Assembly: GCA_021163775.1 (NCBI GenBank)
Contig: JAGGTI010000085.1
Location: forward strand, 1-41,317
DNA from: Candidatus Zixiibacteriota bacterium
Lineage (GTDB): Bacteria; Zixibacteria; MSB-5A5; GN15; FEB-12
Direction: 5' to 3'
DNA length: 41,317 nucleotides
Positions 15,250 to 23,020 of the stretch are shown here, in pieces. Numbering within the stretch: the stretch's first letter is position 1; each line of letters opens with the position of its first letter. A program made the position numbers and the translations under genes. The notes beneath the pieces are model-generated. The model was not told the origin of the DNA. It ran no database searches and saw only the letters and a list, made by a program, of their open reading frames with translations.

Positions 15250-16197
15250 ATGTTTGAAAAACGAGCGAATAAATCGAAACTGATACCCACGTCAGCCAAA
15301 CAGTGCATATGGGTTGATGCTGGAGTTATTTCTTACAGACTCTGTCCACTTAACTATGAGTGCGAGCGTTGCTCACTGCATCAGGCGCTGGTCGATGGAC
15401 CGGTGCTTATTCCGCCGCGTGTTTCCCCATCTCTGAAAAGTGAGGAGAACGCACCTCAACGTACAGAGTTTGAAGAGTTCTTTAATAAATTACCGGCATC
15501 TGCGCGGAAGTGTCACTACATGTTGACAGGGGAAGTTTCATACAAGCTGTGTATCAACGGGTTTAACTGTGCTAATTGCTCTTTTCAGCAGATGATGGAA
15601 GACTCGCCCGAGGCGGAGAAGGATTTGGATCTTCCCATTGATGACGATTCGCTCTCGATTGAAGGTTTCCATCTTCCACACGAGATACACTACCACAGAG
15701 GACATACTTGGATTCGTGTGGAACAAGAAGGCAACGTTCGCGTGGGTCTGGATGACTTCGGGCAATGGCTACTGGGTTCCGCTCTGGGTGTACAGCTACC
15801 GGCTTCCGGCGAAACCGTCTCCGAGGGTGCACGAGCCTGCGATATTCGCCTCGATGCCGGGCAGATCGGTCTCTTAGCGCCGGTATCCGGACGGATTATT
15901 ACAACAAACGATAGGCTACTGGAGCAACCGGAGTTAGTGAACCAGTCACCATATACCAATGGGTGGTTGTTTACGATGAAGCCTTCCAATCTGCCCGCCG
16001 AGTTGGTGAACCTCCTGTATGGTATTAGAGCTAAGAAATGGATCAAGCAGGAGATTGAACGGGTCAGAGCTAAGCTCAACGGGAATGGCGAACAGATTAG
16101 TATCTATGAACTGGAGAAGGATACAACCTGGCGAAAGGAAATAATCGGTGAGATAGCGAGCGAGTTCCTGCTGGCTATGTTGAAAAAGGTAGCATGA
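15250..16197 (+). CDS. Double Cys-motif protein with a non-lipoyl GcvH-like domain
   Basis: 315 residues behind a strong CAGGAGGTGAGTC ribosome site, 19 bp after the NuoG-like gene. Two copies of the CX12CX5CX2C motif are present (Cys19/32/38/41 and Cys88/101/107/110), each with G-x-[VE]-[IV]-S-Y-[RK]-L before the second Cys. Residues 145-247 are an H-protein fold: YHRGHTWIRVE, VRVGLDDFGQWLLG, LAPVSGRIITTN, NGWLFTMKPSN. The lysine position in the hairpin reads LDAGQIGL, so lipoylation is not expected. A helical tail (WIKQEIERVRAKL, then TTWRKEIIGEI) resembles the tails of the other two H-like proteins. Probably an electron- or sulfur-transfer partner of the NuoEF module; no experimental precedent is known to me. 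Confidence 0.8.
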   Translation: MFEKRANKSKLIPTSAKQCIWVDAGVISYRLCPLNYECERCSLHQALVDGPVLIPPRVSPSLKSEENAPQRTEFEEFFNKLPASARKCHYMLTGEVSYKLCINGFNCANCSFQQMMEDSPEAEKDLDLPIDDDSLSIEGFHLPHEIHYHRGHTWIRVEQEGNVRVGLDDFGQWLLGSALGVQLPASGETVSEGARACDIRLDAGQIGLLAPVSGRIITTNDRLLEQPELVNQSPYTNGWLFTMKPSNLPAELVNLLYGIRAKKWIKQEIERVRAKLNGNGEQISIYELEKDTTWRKEIIGEIASEFLLAMLKKVA

Positions 16198-16234
16198 AAG
16201 GTGTCTCCCAAAATACAACGAAGGAGAATATTTG

Positions 16235-16714
16235 ATGGAAGTGCAGAAAATCGAAGTTGACAACATATTGAATCACTGGAAACGTGACAAGAGTAATCTG
16301 ATCGAGATGCTCGAGGATGTCCAGGAACATTACCGTTACATTCCACCGCAGGTTGCCATCACAATTGCGGAGGAACTGGATATATCCATGAACCGTATTT
16401 TCCACATCGCCACTTTTTACAAGGGATTCACCCTGGAGCCGCGCGGAAAGTATCCTATCAGTGTGTGTACTGGTACGGCCTGTCACGTAAAAGGGGGAAC
16501 GCGAATCCTCGAAAACATTATGCGCGATCTGGATTTGGAAAGAGAAGGACAAGCAACCGAGGATCAGCTTTTCAGCGTGGAATCTGTGCGCTGTATAGGA
16601 TGTTGCGGCTTGGCGCCTGTTGTAGCTATCGGTGGAGAGGTGCACGGGAAAACCTCCTCAACAAAAATGAAGAAATTCATAAATAAATTGCGAAAAAAAG
16701 AACAGGCACAATAA
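16235..16714 (+). CDS. nuoE-like: NuoE/HydC-like [2Fe-2S] subunit
   Basis: 159 residues from the ATG at 16235 (GAAGGAG upstream; the TTG just before it is an unlikely start). N-terminal helical domain: IEMLEDVQEHYRYIPPQVAITIAEEL and IFHIATFYKGF. The thioredoxin-like domain has all four cluster ligands in SVCTGTACHVKGG and VRCIGCCGLAPVVAI (CX4C...CX3C). NuoE/HydC/HndA carries electrons next to the FMN subunit NuoF, whose homologue is two genes downstream. In trimeric or tetrameric bifurcating hydrogenases the same subunit pairs with an H-cluster subunit, which is absent here. Confidence 0.92.
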   Translation: MEVQKIEVDNILNHWKRDKSNLIEMLEDVQEHYRYIPPQVAITIAEELDISMNRIFHIATFYKGFTLEPRGKYPISVCTGTACHVKGGTRILENIMRDLDLEREGQATEDQLFSVESVRCIGCCGLAPVVAIGGEVHGKTSSTKMKKFINKLRKKEQAQ

Positions 16715-16735
16715 CAAATTTTGTGGAGGCATTTG

Positions 16736-17119
16736 ATGCCCAAACTTAGAATTGAAGACCTTGACAAGATAGTGAATGAGCAAAAGAAGATCACATCTTT
16801 AAGGGATGGGGCCGGTAGGGTAAAGATCACAGTGCATATGGGTACTTGTGGAATCTCGGCTGGCGCACGGAAAATAATGACTGAAGTTATGCATTGCATA
16901 GAGGAGTCAGGCGCCAGCGATATCATCGTTACTACCTCCGGCTGTGCGGGCTTTTGTAGTCGCGAACCAATGATAACTGTTGAAGTAATCGAGCAAGCTC
17001 CTGTAAAGTACGTGGATCTTGACAAAAAGAAGGTGAAAGAGATTTTCGATGAGCACATTATGAAGGGAAACGTCGTTAAAGATTATGCCCTTGCCATAGG
17101 AAGTGAGCAGACATCATGA
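16736..17119 (+). CDS. HndB-like thioredoxin-fold [2Fe-2S] protein
   Basis: 127 residues from MPKLRIEDLD at 16736, preceded by GGAGG; an upstream in-frame TTG is disfavoured. One thioredoxin-like ferredoxin domain with ligands in VHMGTCGISAGA and VTTSGCAGFCSREP. It resembles the second subunit (HndB) of NADP-reducing-type hydrogenases and the N-terminal domain of HydB. The stop overlaps the next start (ATGA), so it is coupled to the NuoF-like subunit and should sit in the same complex as an extra [2Fe-2S] relay. Confidence 0.87.
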   Translation: MPKLRIEDLDKIVNEQKKITSLRDGAGRVKITVHMGTCGISAGARKIMTEVMHCIEESGASDIIVTTSGCAGFCSREPMITVEVIEQAPVKYVDLDKKKVKEIFDEHIMKGNVVKDYALAIGSEQTS

Positions 17120-18987
17120 GTGTGACACCAGGCAAGAACGTAGATGAGATGAAATATGAAAGCGGTGGGGCAAATGGTTACCGTATGTACCTGATGCTCT
17201 GCGGTGGTACTGGTTGTGTTTCTGCTGGTTCCTACGAAATTAAAAATGCCTTGGAGCATGAGCTAGAGAAGTATAATCTCAGCAACGAAGTATCCGTGGT
17301 CATGACCGGATGTAACGGCTTCTGCGCCAATGGGCCGATCATGGTAGTCCAGCCTGATGGAATCTTCTATCAATTTCTCAGTGTGAAGGACGTTCCCCAT
17401 CTGGTTGAAGAGCACATGCTTAAGGGCCGGCCGGTCGAGAAGCTCATGTTCACACCACCAGACGAGAAGTCGGTTGTGCCCAAGATGAGTGATATAGGCT
17501 TTTTCAAAAAGCAGCGCCTACTTGCACTTCGCAACCGAGGTCTCATTGATCCGGAGAAAATCGAGGAATACATAGCCCGAGATGGTTACAAGGCCCTGGC
17601 CAAAGTACTAACCGAGATGAAACCTGAGGAAGTCATACAAGAAATGATTGCTTCTGGGCTTCGAGGGCGCGGAGGTGGGGGTTTCCCCACCGGCGTTAAG
17701 TGGAAAACCTGCCGTGAAGCCCCCGGAGAACCTAAGTATGTCGTCTGTAATGCAGATGAAGGTGATCCCGGCGCTTATATGGATCGTAGCATTATTGAGG
17801 GTGATCCTCACTCCGTACTTGAAGGCATGGCAATTGCCGCCTATGCCGTCGGGTCCAGTAATGGATATGTTTACATTCGCCATGAGTACCCCCTGGCCCT
17901 TGAGCGTTTGGAAAAAGCGATCGCCGACGCACGTGAGTATGGACTTCTGGGCAAAAATATCTTCGACCAAGGTTTCGATTTCGATATTAACATTCACTGT
18001 GGAGCTGGCGCCTTCGTGTGTGGCGAATCTACGGCTTTGATGGCTTCCATGGAAGGCCGACCTGGCGAGCCGCGTGCCAAGTATATCCATACCGTAGAGC
18101 ATGGTTTATGGGACAAACCCACCAACCTGAATAACGTAGAGACCTATGCCAACGTTCCTCTTATCGTTCAGCGTGGCGTTAAATGGTTTACCTCCATTGG
18201 TACTGGCGACGTATCGGAAAATCCCTGGGGTGGAAGCAAGGGTACCAAGGTCTTCTCTTTGGTGGGCAAGGTCCGGAACACCGGATTAGTAGAGGTGCCC
18301 ATGGGGATAACCCTGCGAGAGATCATCTTCGACATTGGCGGCGGAATCCCCAACGGCAAAAAGTTTAAGGCTGTGCAAACAGGGGGACCTTCAGGAGGTG
18401 TGATTCCTGAAGACCTGCTCGACCTGCCGGTGGACTTTGACCAGCTCACCAGGGTAGGTTCGATGATGGGCTCGGGCGGTATGATCGTGATGGACGAAGA
18501 TGATTGCATGGTGGACATTGCCCGGTATTTCATCGATTTTCTCGTTGGTGAGTCATGTGGTAAGTGCCTACCGGGTCGCGAGGGACTGACGCAGATAAGC
18601 AGAATGCTTAATGATATCTGCGACGGTCAAGCCCAGGAGGGAGTCCTTGAACTACTGGAGGAGACCTGCAATACAGTTACAAGCTGTTCGCTCTGCGCAC
18701 TGGGCGGATCGGCGCCCAACCCAGTGCTTAGTACACTCAGGTATTTTCGAGACGAGTATGAGGCTCACGTCCGGGAAAAGAGGTGCCCGGCAGGGTTATG
18801 CAAAAATCTTATCACTTATTCTATTGATCCCGATAAGTGCAATGGCTGTATGCTATGTGCAAGAGAATGTCCGCAGAATGCCATTGACGGCGAAAAAAAG
18901 AAGCCCCACAAAATAAATACCGATCTTTGCATCAAGTGCGGAATCTGTAAAGACGTATGCAACCGGGATGCGGTTATAGTAAAGTGA
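17116..18987 (+). CDS. nuoF-like: NuoF/HydB-like NADH-binding FMN subunit with ferredoxin tail
   Basis: 623 residues. Residues ~18-110 are a thioredoxin-like [2Fe-2S] domain (LCGGTGCVSAG, GCNGFCANGP). The NuoF core follows with the FMN/NADH motif GLRGRGGGGFPTGVKWK, CNADEGDPGAYMDR, CGAGAFVCGESTALMAS and NNVETYANVPLI. The N3-type [4Fe-4S] ligands are ESCGKCLPGREG plus a distal Cys in SCSLC. The C-terminus adds two [4Fe-4S] clusters (CNGCMLCARECP and CIKCGICKDVC). This is the HydB/HndC architecture of electron-bifurcating enzymes rather than complex I. It should oxidise or reduce NAD(H) in the cytosol. It is the last gene of the operon, with a hairpin about 60 bp later. Confidence 0.94.
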   Translation: MSVTPGKNVDEMKYESGGANGYRMYLMLCGGTGCVSAGSYEIKNALEHELEKYNLSNEVSVVMTGCNGFCANGPIMVVQPDGIFYQFLSVKDVPHLVEEHMLKGRPVEKLMFTPPDEKSVVPKMSDIGFFKKQRLLALRNRGLIDPEKIEEYIARDGYKALAKVLTEMKPEEVIQEMIASGLRGRGGGGFPTGVKWKTCREAPGEPKYVVCNADEGDPGAYMDRSIIEGDPHSVLEGMAIAAYAVGSSNGYVYIRHEYPLALERLEKAIADAREYGLLGKNIFDQGFDFDINIHCGAGAFVCGESTALMASMEGRPGEPRAKYIHTVEHGLWDKPTNLNNVETYANVPLIVQRGVKWFTSIGTGDVSENPWGGSKGTKVFSLVGKVRNTGLVEVPMGITLREIIFDIGGGIPNGKKFKAVQTGGPSGGVIPEDLLDLPVDFDQLTRVGSMMGSGGMIVMDEDDCMVDIARYFIDFLVGESCGKCLPGREGLTQISRMLNDICDGQAQEGVLELLEETCNTVTSCSLCALGGSAPNPVLSTLRYFRDEYEAHVREKRCPAGLCKNLITYSIDPDKCNGCMLCARECPQNAIDGEKKKPHKINTDLCIKCGICKDVCNRDAVIVK

Positions 18988-19045
18988 AGTTGTTTGTACA
19001 GTCTAGGTGCCAACCCGATCGGTTCTTGCGTCGGTCATGTTTAAT

Positions 19046-19066
19046 ATCCTTTTATGTAAAAAGGAT
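19046..19066 (+). terminator. Hairpin after the NuoF-like gene
   Basis: ATCCTTTT and AAAAGGAT form a perfect 8-bp stem around a 5-nt loop, followed by TTATTTAT. The stem is AT-rich and the U-tract is short, so it would be a weak Rho-independent terminator. It lies in the gap before the second kinase. Confidence 0.35.
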
Positions 19067-19114
19067 TTATTTATCAGGTTAGGAAAACATGCTATTGTTG
19101 CGTAGTGTGTTGTT

Positions 19115-21037
19115 ATGAGTTGGAAGAATGCGGTATGGTTCCGGTTGAACGTAGGCTTCATTGCGATCATTCTAGTGACCAACGTCGTATTGTTTCTGGT
19201 TACCATATTCGGTATTAGCGAGATCATCATTGAGGAAGTGCAGACCCGCGTGCGCATGGACCTCAACTCCGCCGACAAGGTATTTAATGAGCACATAGGC
19301 GATATTTGTCTCCTGCTCAAGGCAACCTCAGCGCGCCGTACTGTTCCTGTTCCGCTTGAAAGCTGGGACAGGGAGGATCTGCACAAACTTATGCAGAGCA
19401 TCTGGCAAGCGGGAGAGCTGGATATGCTCTCCTTATTGGATAATGATGGCCGGGTCATCTACCGCGAACATAACCCAAGTCAGATGGGAGATAATATCTC
19501 GAATAATCCGATAGTTGCCCGGGCTCTGAGGGAGAAACATTGTGTCCGGGGTGCGGCAGTCGTAACGTACGAGGAGCTGGAAAGAGAAAATGCCGATATG
19601 CTACGCATGGCATCTCTCGAGATAAAGTCCACCAAGGTCGATCAGTCTGAAAAGAGGACGATTCACCGCGATGGAATGGTCGTCGGGGCAGCTGTTCCCT
19701 TGGTAGACCTGCGAAGAGACGGGGAAATCGTAGGATTCCTGTACGGAGCAAAACTCCTGAACAAGAGTTCCGGAATTGTAGATGAGATCAAGGAGGATTT
19801 GTACAAGAACGAGAGTTATCAAGGCATGGACATCGGAGCTGCTACGATTTTCCAAGGAGATGTTCGTATTTCCACAAACACAATGGGGAAGGATGGCTTG
19901 CGAGCCGTTGGTACCCGGGTCAGCTCTGTGGTTTATGAGCAGGTGGTGGAAATGGAGAAGATATGGACTGATCGAGCCTTTGTGGTTGATGATTGGTACA
20001 TCACTGCCTATGAGCCGATCCGTGACCCCGAAAACAGGATCATTGGAATCCTGGGAGTTGGCGTACTGGAAGAGGCATTCGTCCACGACAGAAAACTTGC
20101 AATGTGGCTCTTTCTTAGTGTAGTAATTTTAATGACCGTAATCAGCTTACTACTGCTGACACTCATGACCAGAACCGTCCTACGTCCCATCGGAAGAATC
20201 ATCAAAATGTCTGACAAAGTCGTAGCGGGCGATCTATCGGCCCGGGTGAACATGCGGCTACCCGGTGAAATGGGCATGCTCTGCCTGGCGATTGATCAGA
20301 TGGCCGACGCCGTGGCACAGAGAGAGGAGGCTCTTGCCCAGGCAACCCGTCGAAAGATCGGGCAGAGCGAGAAGATGGCATCAATAGGTAGAATGTCAGC
20401 AGGTATAGCCCACGAGATCAACAACCCGCTGACTGGGCTACTGACCTTCGAGCATCTGCTGAAGAATGAGGAAGGCCTCAGCGACAAGGGAAAAGAATAT
20501 CTCGAAATTATGTATAACGAGACCTCCCGGATGCGTGAGATCGTCATGGGACTGCTGAATTTTTCCCGTGAGTCCTCCCTGGACATGAAACTTCTGGATG
20601 TCAACGAGGTGATTCGGCAATGGTTAAAGTCTCCGTGTAGCCAGAAAGATTTCAAGGATATAACCGTCGAGAAGAAACTCGCCGAGGGTCTGTCCAAGGT
20701 AAATGGAGATGCCAATCAATTGCAGCAGGTACTCACCAATCTTTGTTTCAACGCCTGCGAAGCTATGCCTGAGGGTGGAATACTTTCAATTTCCACCTCA
20801 GAGGAAAACGGAAAGGTACTGATCTCAGTCGCAGATACCGGCTGTGGTATCAAAGAAGAGGACCTTGAAATGATCTTTGAACCGTTCTTTACTACCAAGT
20901 CGGTTGGAAAGGGAACAGGTCTCGGTTTGAGTGTTAGCTACGGTATCGTTCGTAAGCATGACGGAATCATGAAGGTGGAGAGTGAAGAAGGTAGGGGTAC
21001 CACCTTTACCATTACCCTGCCTGTGGTGTCGGGATGA
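19115..21037 (+). CDS. Membrane histidine kinase with periplasmic Cache-like sensor
   Basis: 640 residues. TM1 lies at about 11-35 ([21 protein letters not shown]) and TM2 at about 330-355 ([21 protein letters not shown]), enclosing a ~290-residue periplasmic region of double-Cache type ([37 protein letters not shown]). HAMP follows ([22 protein letters not shown]), then HisKA with [10 protein letters not shown] and a HATPase domain ([41 protein letters not shown]). The partner regulator starts 45 bp later. This kinase should read an extracytoplasmic ligand or metabolite, while the first kinase at 10511 reads the cytosol, so the locus has two input channels. Confidence 0.93.
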   Translation: MSWKNAVWFRLNVGFIAIILVTNVVLFLVTIFGISEIIIEEVQTRVRMDLNSADKVFNEHIGDICLLLKATSARRTVPVPLESWDREDLHKLMQSIWQAGELDMLSLLDNDGRVIYREHNPSQMGDNISNNPIVARALREKHCVRGAAVVTYEELERENADMLRMASLEIKSTKVDQSEKRTIHRDGMVVGAAVPLVDLRRDGEIVGFLYGAKLLNKSSGIVDEIKEDLYKNESYQGMDIGAATIFQGDVRISTNTMGKDGLRAVGTRVSSVVYEQVVEMEKIWTDRAFVVDDWYITAYEPIRDPENRIIGILGVGVLEEAFVHDRKLAMWLFLSVVILMTVISLLLLTLMTRTVLRPIGRIIKMSDKVVAGDLSARVNMRLPGEMGMLCLAIDQMADAVAQREEALAQATRRKIGQSEKMASIGRMSAGIAHEINNPLTGLLTFEHLLKNEEGLSDKGKEYLEIMYNETSRMREIVMGLLNFSRESSLDMKLLDVNEVIRQWLKSPCSQKDFKDITVEKKLAEGLSKVNGDANQLQQVLTNLCFNACEAMPEGGILSISTSEENGKVLISVADTGCGIKEEDLEMIFEPFFTTKSVGKGTGLGLSVSYGIVRKHDGIMKVESEEGRGTTFTITLPVVSG

Positions 21038-21081
21038 TGGCTTTGCTGTCGAATTCCAGATAGCTGATGAAAGAGGTAACG

Positions 21082-22419
21082 ATGCGGAAGAAATTCAGAA
21101 TACTTGTTGTGGACGATGAGCTTTCCATACGCATTTCGCTGGGAGATTTGCTGAGATGCGATGGATACCAGGTGGAGGTAGCCGAGAGCGCAGAGTCGGC
21201 GCTGGAGATGTTGAAGACGCAGTCGTTCGATTTGCTAATGGTGGACATCAAGATGCCCGGTATGGACGGTCTGGAAATGCTGAAGCGTGTCAAAGGAGAT
21301 GACCCCGACACCACTGTAGTCATGATGACTGCCTATGGTTCTATCGATTCTGCGGTCCAAGCGATGAAACTTGGCGCCATCGATTACGTGATCAAGCCAT
21401 TTGACCCAATGAAGATTGGAGCATTCGTCAAGCGGATTTTTAAGAACGAGCTAATGCGGCGCGAGCACAGGTTGCTCAAACACCAGGTGCAAGTATGTTG
21501 CGGCTACGGACCGATGATCGGGCAGTCGCCAGCCATGTTGAAGTTATTCGAACTCGTCGAAGACGTGTCCTCCACAGACTCGGTGGTATTGATAACAGGC
21601 GAGAGTGGAACCGGCAAGGAGGTACTGGCACGTACAATCCATGAAAAGAGTTCTCGGTCGAACGGGCTATTCGTGGGTGTCAATTTTGGTGCTTTCACAG
21701 AATCCCTTCTGGAGAGCGAGCTGTTCGGGTATGAAAAGGGAGCCTTCACAGGAGCTAACACATCCAAGAAGGGTCTGTTGGAGATCGCCTCAGGAGGGAC
21801 ATTTTTTTTAGACGAGGTAGGAAATGCGAGCCCAAAGTTGCAGATCGATCTGCTCAGGGTGCTTCAGGAGCGAAAGTTCCGAAAGATTGGGGGGCTTAGA
21901 GATGAGGAGGTAGACTTCAGGGTGCTCGCGGCAACTAACCGTGACTTGGAGAAAGCCATTGAGGAGGGAAACTTTCGACAGGACCTTTATTACCGGCTAA
22001 ACGTTGTGCAGGTTCACATACCACCTTTGCGGGAACGTAGGGAGGATATTCCGGCTCTTGCCAGGCATTTCCTGGAAGTGCTTCGTGCTCGCTTGAACAA
22101 AAAGACCAGTTTGATTTCCCCTGAGGCTATGCAGTATCTCGTCGCCTATGATTGGCCCGGCAATGTCCGCGAGTTAGAGAACGCCATTGAGCGAGCGCTG
22201 GTGGTGGGCAAGCAGAAACGGATCATGCCAGAGGACCTGCCCATCGTGCTACAGGAACCAAGCGGGGAACCAATCGATGAGTCTCTCGATTTGCGGGAGA
22301 AAGACTACATTGCCAAGAAGCTCGCGCAGTATGAGTGGAATATAAGTCGGACAGCTCAAGCGTTGAAAATCGACCGAGGGACATTGTACGCCAAAATCAA
22401 AAGATACGAGCTGTCTTGA
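21082..22419 (+). CDS. NtrC-family sigma54 response regulator 2
   Basis: About 445 residues from MRKKFRILVV (AGAGG upstream); an ATG five codons earlier is possible. The receiver has VVDDEL and phospho-Asp in LLMVDIKMPGMDG. The AAA+ domain has GESGTGKE, canonical GAFTGA, GTFFLDEVGN and FRQDLYYRLN. The Fis-type HTH is NISRTAQALKIDRGTLYAKI. It closely parallels regulator 1 in architecture and in being followed by an archaemetzincin, suggesting duplication of the whole set. The two HTH recognition helices are similar but not identical, so they may share or compete for the same enhancers. Confidence 0.94.
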   Translation: MRKKFRILVVDDELSIRISLGDLLRCDGYQVEVAESAESALEMLKTQSFDLLMVDIKMPGMDGLEMLKRVKGDDPDTTVVMMTAYGSIDSAVQAMKLGAIDYVIKPFDPMKIGAFVKRIFKNELMRREHRLLKHQVQVCCGYGPMIGQSPAMLKLFELVEDVSSTDSVVLITGESGTGKEVLARTIHEKSSRSNGLFVGVNFGAFTESLLESELFGYEKGAFTGANTSKKGLLEIASGGTFFLDEVGNASPKLQIDLLRVLQERKFRKIGGLRDEEVDFRVLAATNRDLEKAIEEGNFRQDLYYRLNVVQVHIPPLRERREDIPALARHFLEVLRARLNKKTSLISPEAMQYLVAYDWPGNVRELENAIERALVVGKQKRIMPEDLPIVLQEPSGEPIDESLDLREKDYIAKKLAQYEWNISRTAQALKIDRGTLYAKIKRYELS

Positions 22420-22444
22420 GAGCGGCAAGCAGGAGTTAACGGTC

Positions 22445-22993
22445 ATGGCTCCGCGCATGGTTGAGGTGGTACCCCTAAACATCTCGGACAAGGATCTCAT
22501 GTCTGCCGTAGCTACAGAGATCACGAGGATATTTTCATTCCCGTGTCGGGTTGGCGTTGCTGAGAGACTACCGGCAGAACTTCTGGACGAAAGAAGGGGA
22601 CAATATCACGCTACCCGGATCCTCGAACATTTGGCTGTCTCCGATCGGACTTCCTTCCGGCTTCTGGGAGTAACGACTTTGGACATCTTCACACCGATTT
22701 TGCGTTACGTATTTGGTGAGGCGATGCTCGAAGGGCGAGCTGCACTGGTATCAACGTATCGGCTCAGTACAGCACCACCCGGAGACGACTTCCCCAGCAA
22801 CCGTAGCGTCTTTGTCAGCCGCGTCCTCAAGGAATGTATCCATGAGTTAGGCCACACATTTGGCCTAACTCACTGTGACGATCCCGCTTGTGTGATGGCC
22901 GCCTCGCTCGACATGACACACATCGACGCGAAGTCCACGCAACTGTGTTACTACTGTAAAATCATGCTAAAAGACGAGTTAAATAAAAATTGA
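22445..22993 (+). CDS. amzA-like: Archaemetzincin-type zinc metalloprotease 2
   Basis: 182 residues, starting 25 bp after the regulator with AGGAG upstream. The signature is complete: HELGHTFGLTHC, CVM, 16 residues, CYYC. Shared features with paralogue 1 include LLGVTTLDIFTPILRYVFGE followed by GRAALVSTYRL, where paralogue 1 has FGITDVDLAIPVLTFVFGE and GRSAVISTFRL. No signal peptide is present. Two catalytically intact copies at equivalent positions suggest the protease matters to each signalling branch, for instance by clearing a regulator or modifying a target protein; that is inference. It ends 27 bp before the convergent minus-strand gene. Confidence 0.9.
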   Translation: MAPRMVEVVPLNISDKDLMSAVATEITRIFSFPCRVGVAERLPAELLDERRGQYHATRILEHLAVSDRTSFRLLGVTTLDIFTPILRYVFGEAMLEGRAALVSTYRLSTAPPGDDFPSNRSVFVSRVLKECIHELGHTFGLTHCDDPACVMAASLDMTHIDAKSTQLCYYCKIMLKDELNKN

Positions 22994-23020
22994 ATACCTT
23001 AATATACTGCATCATACTCT

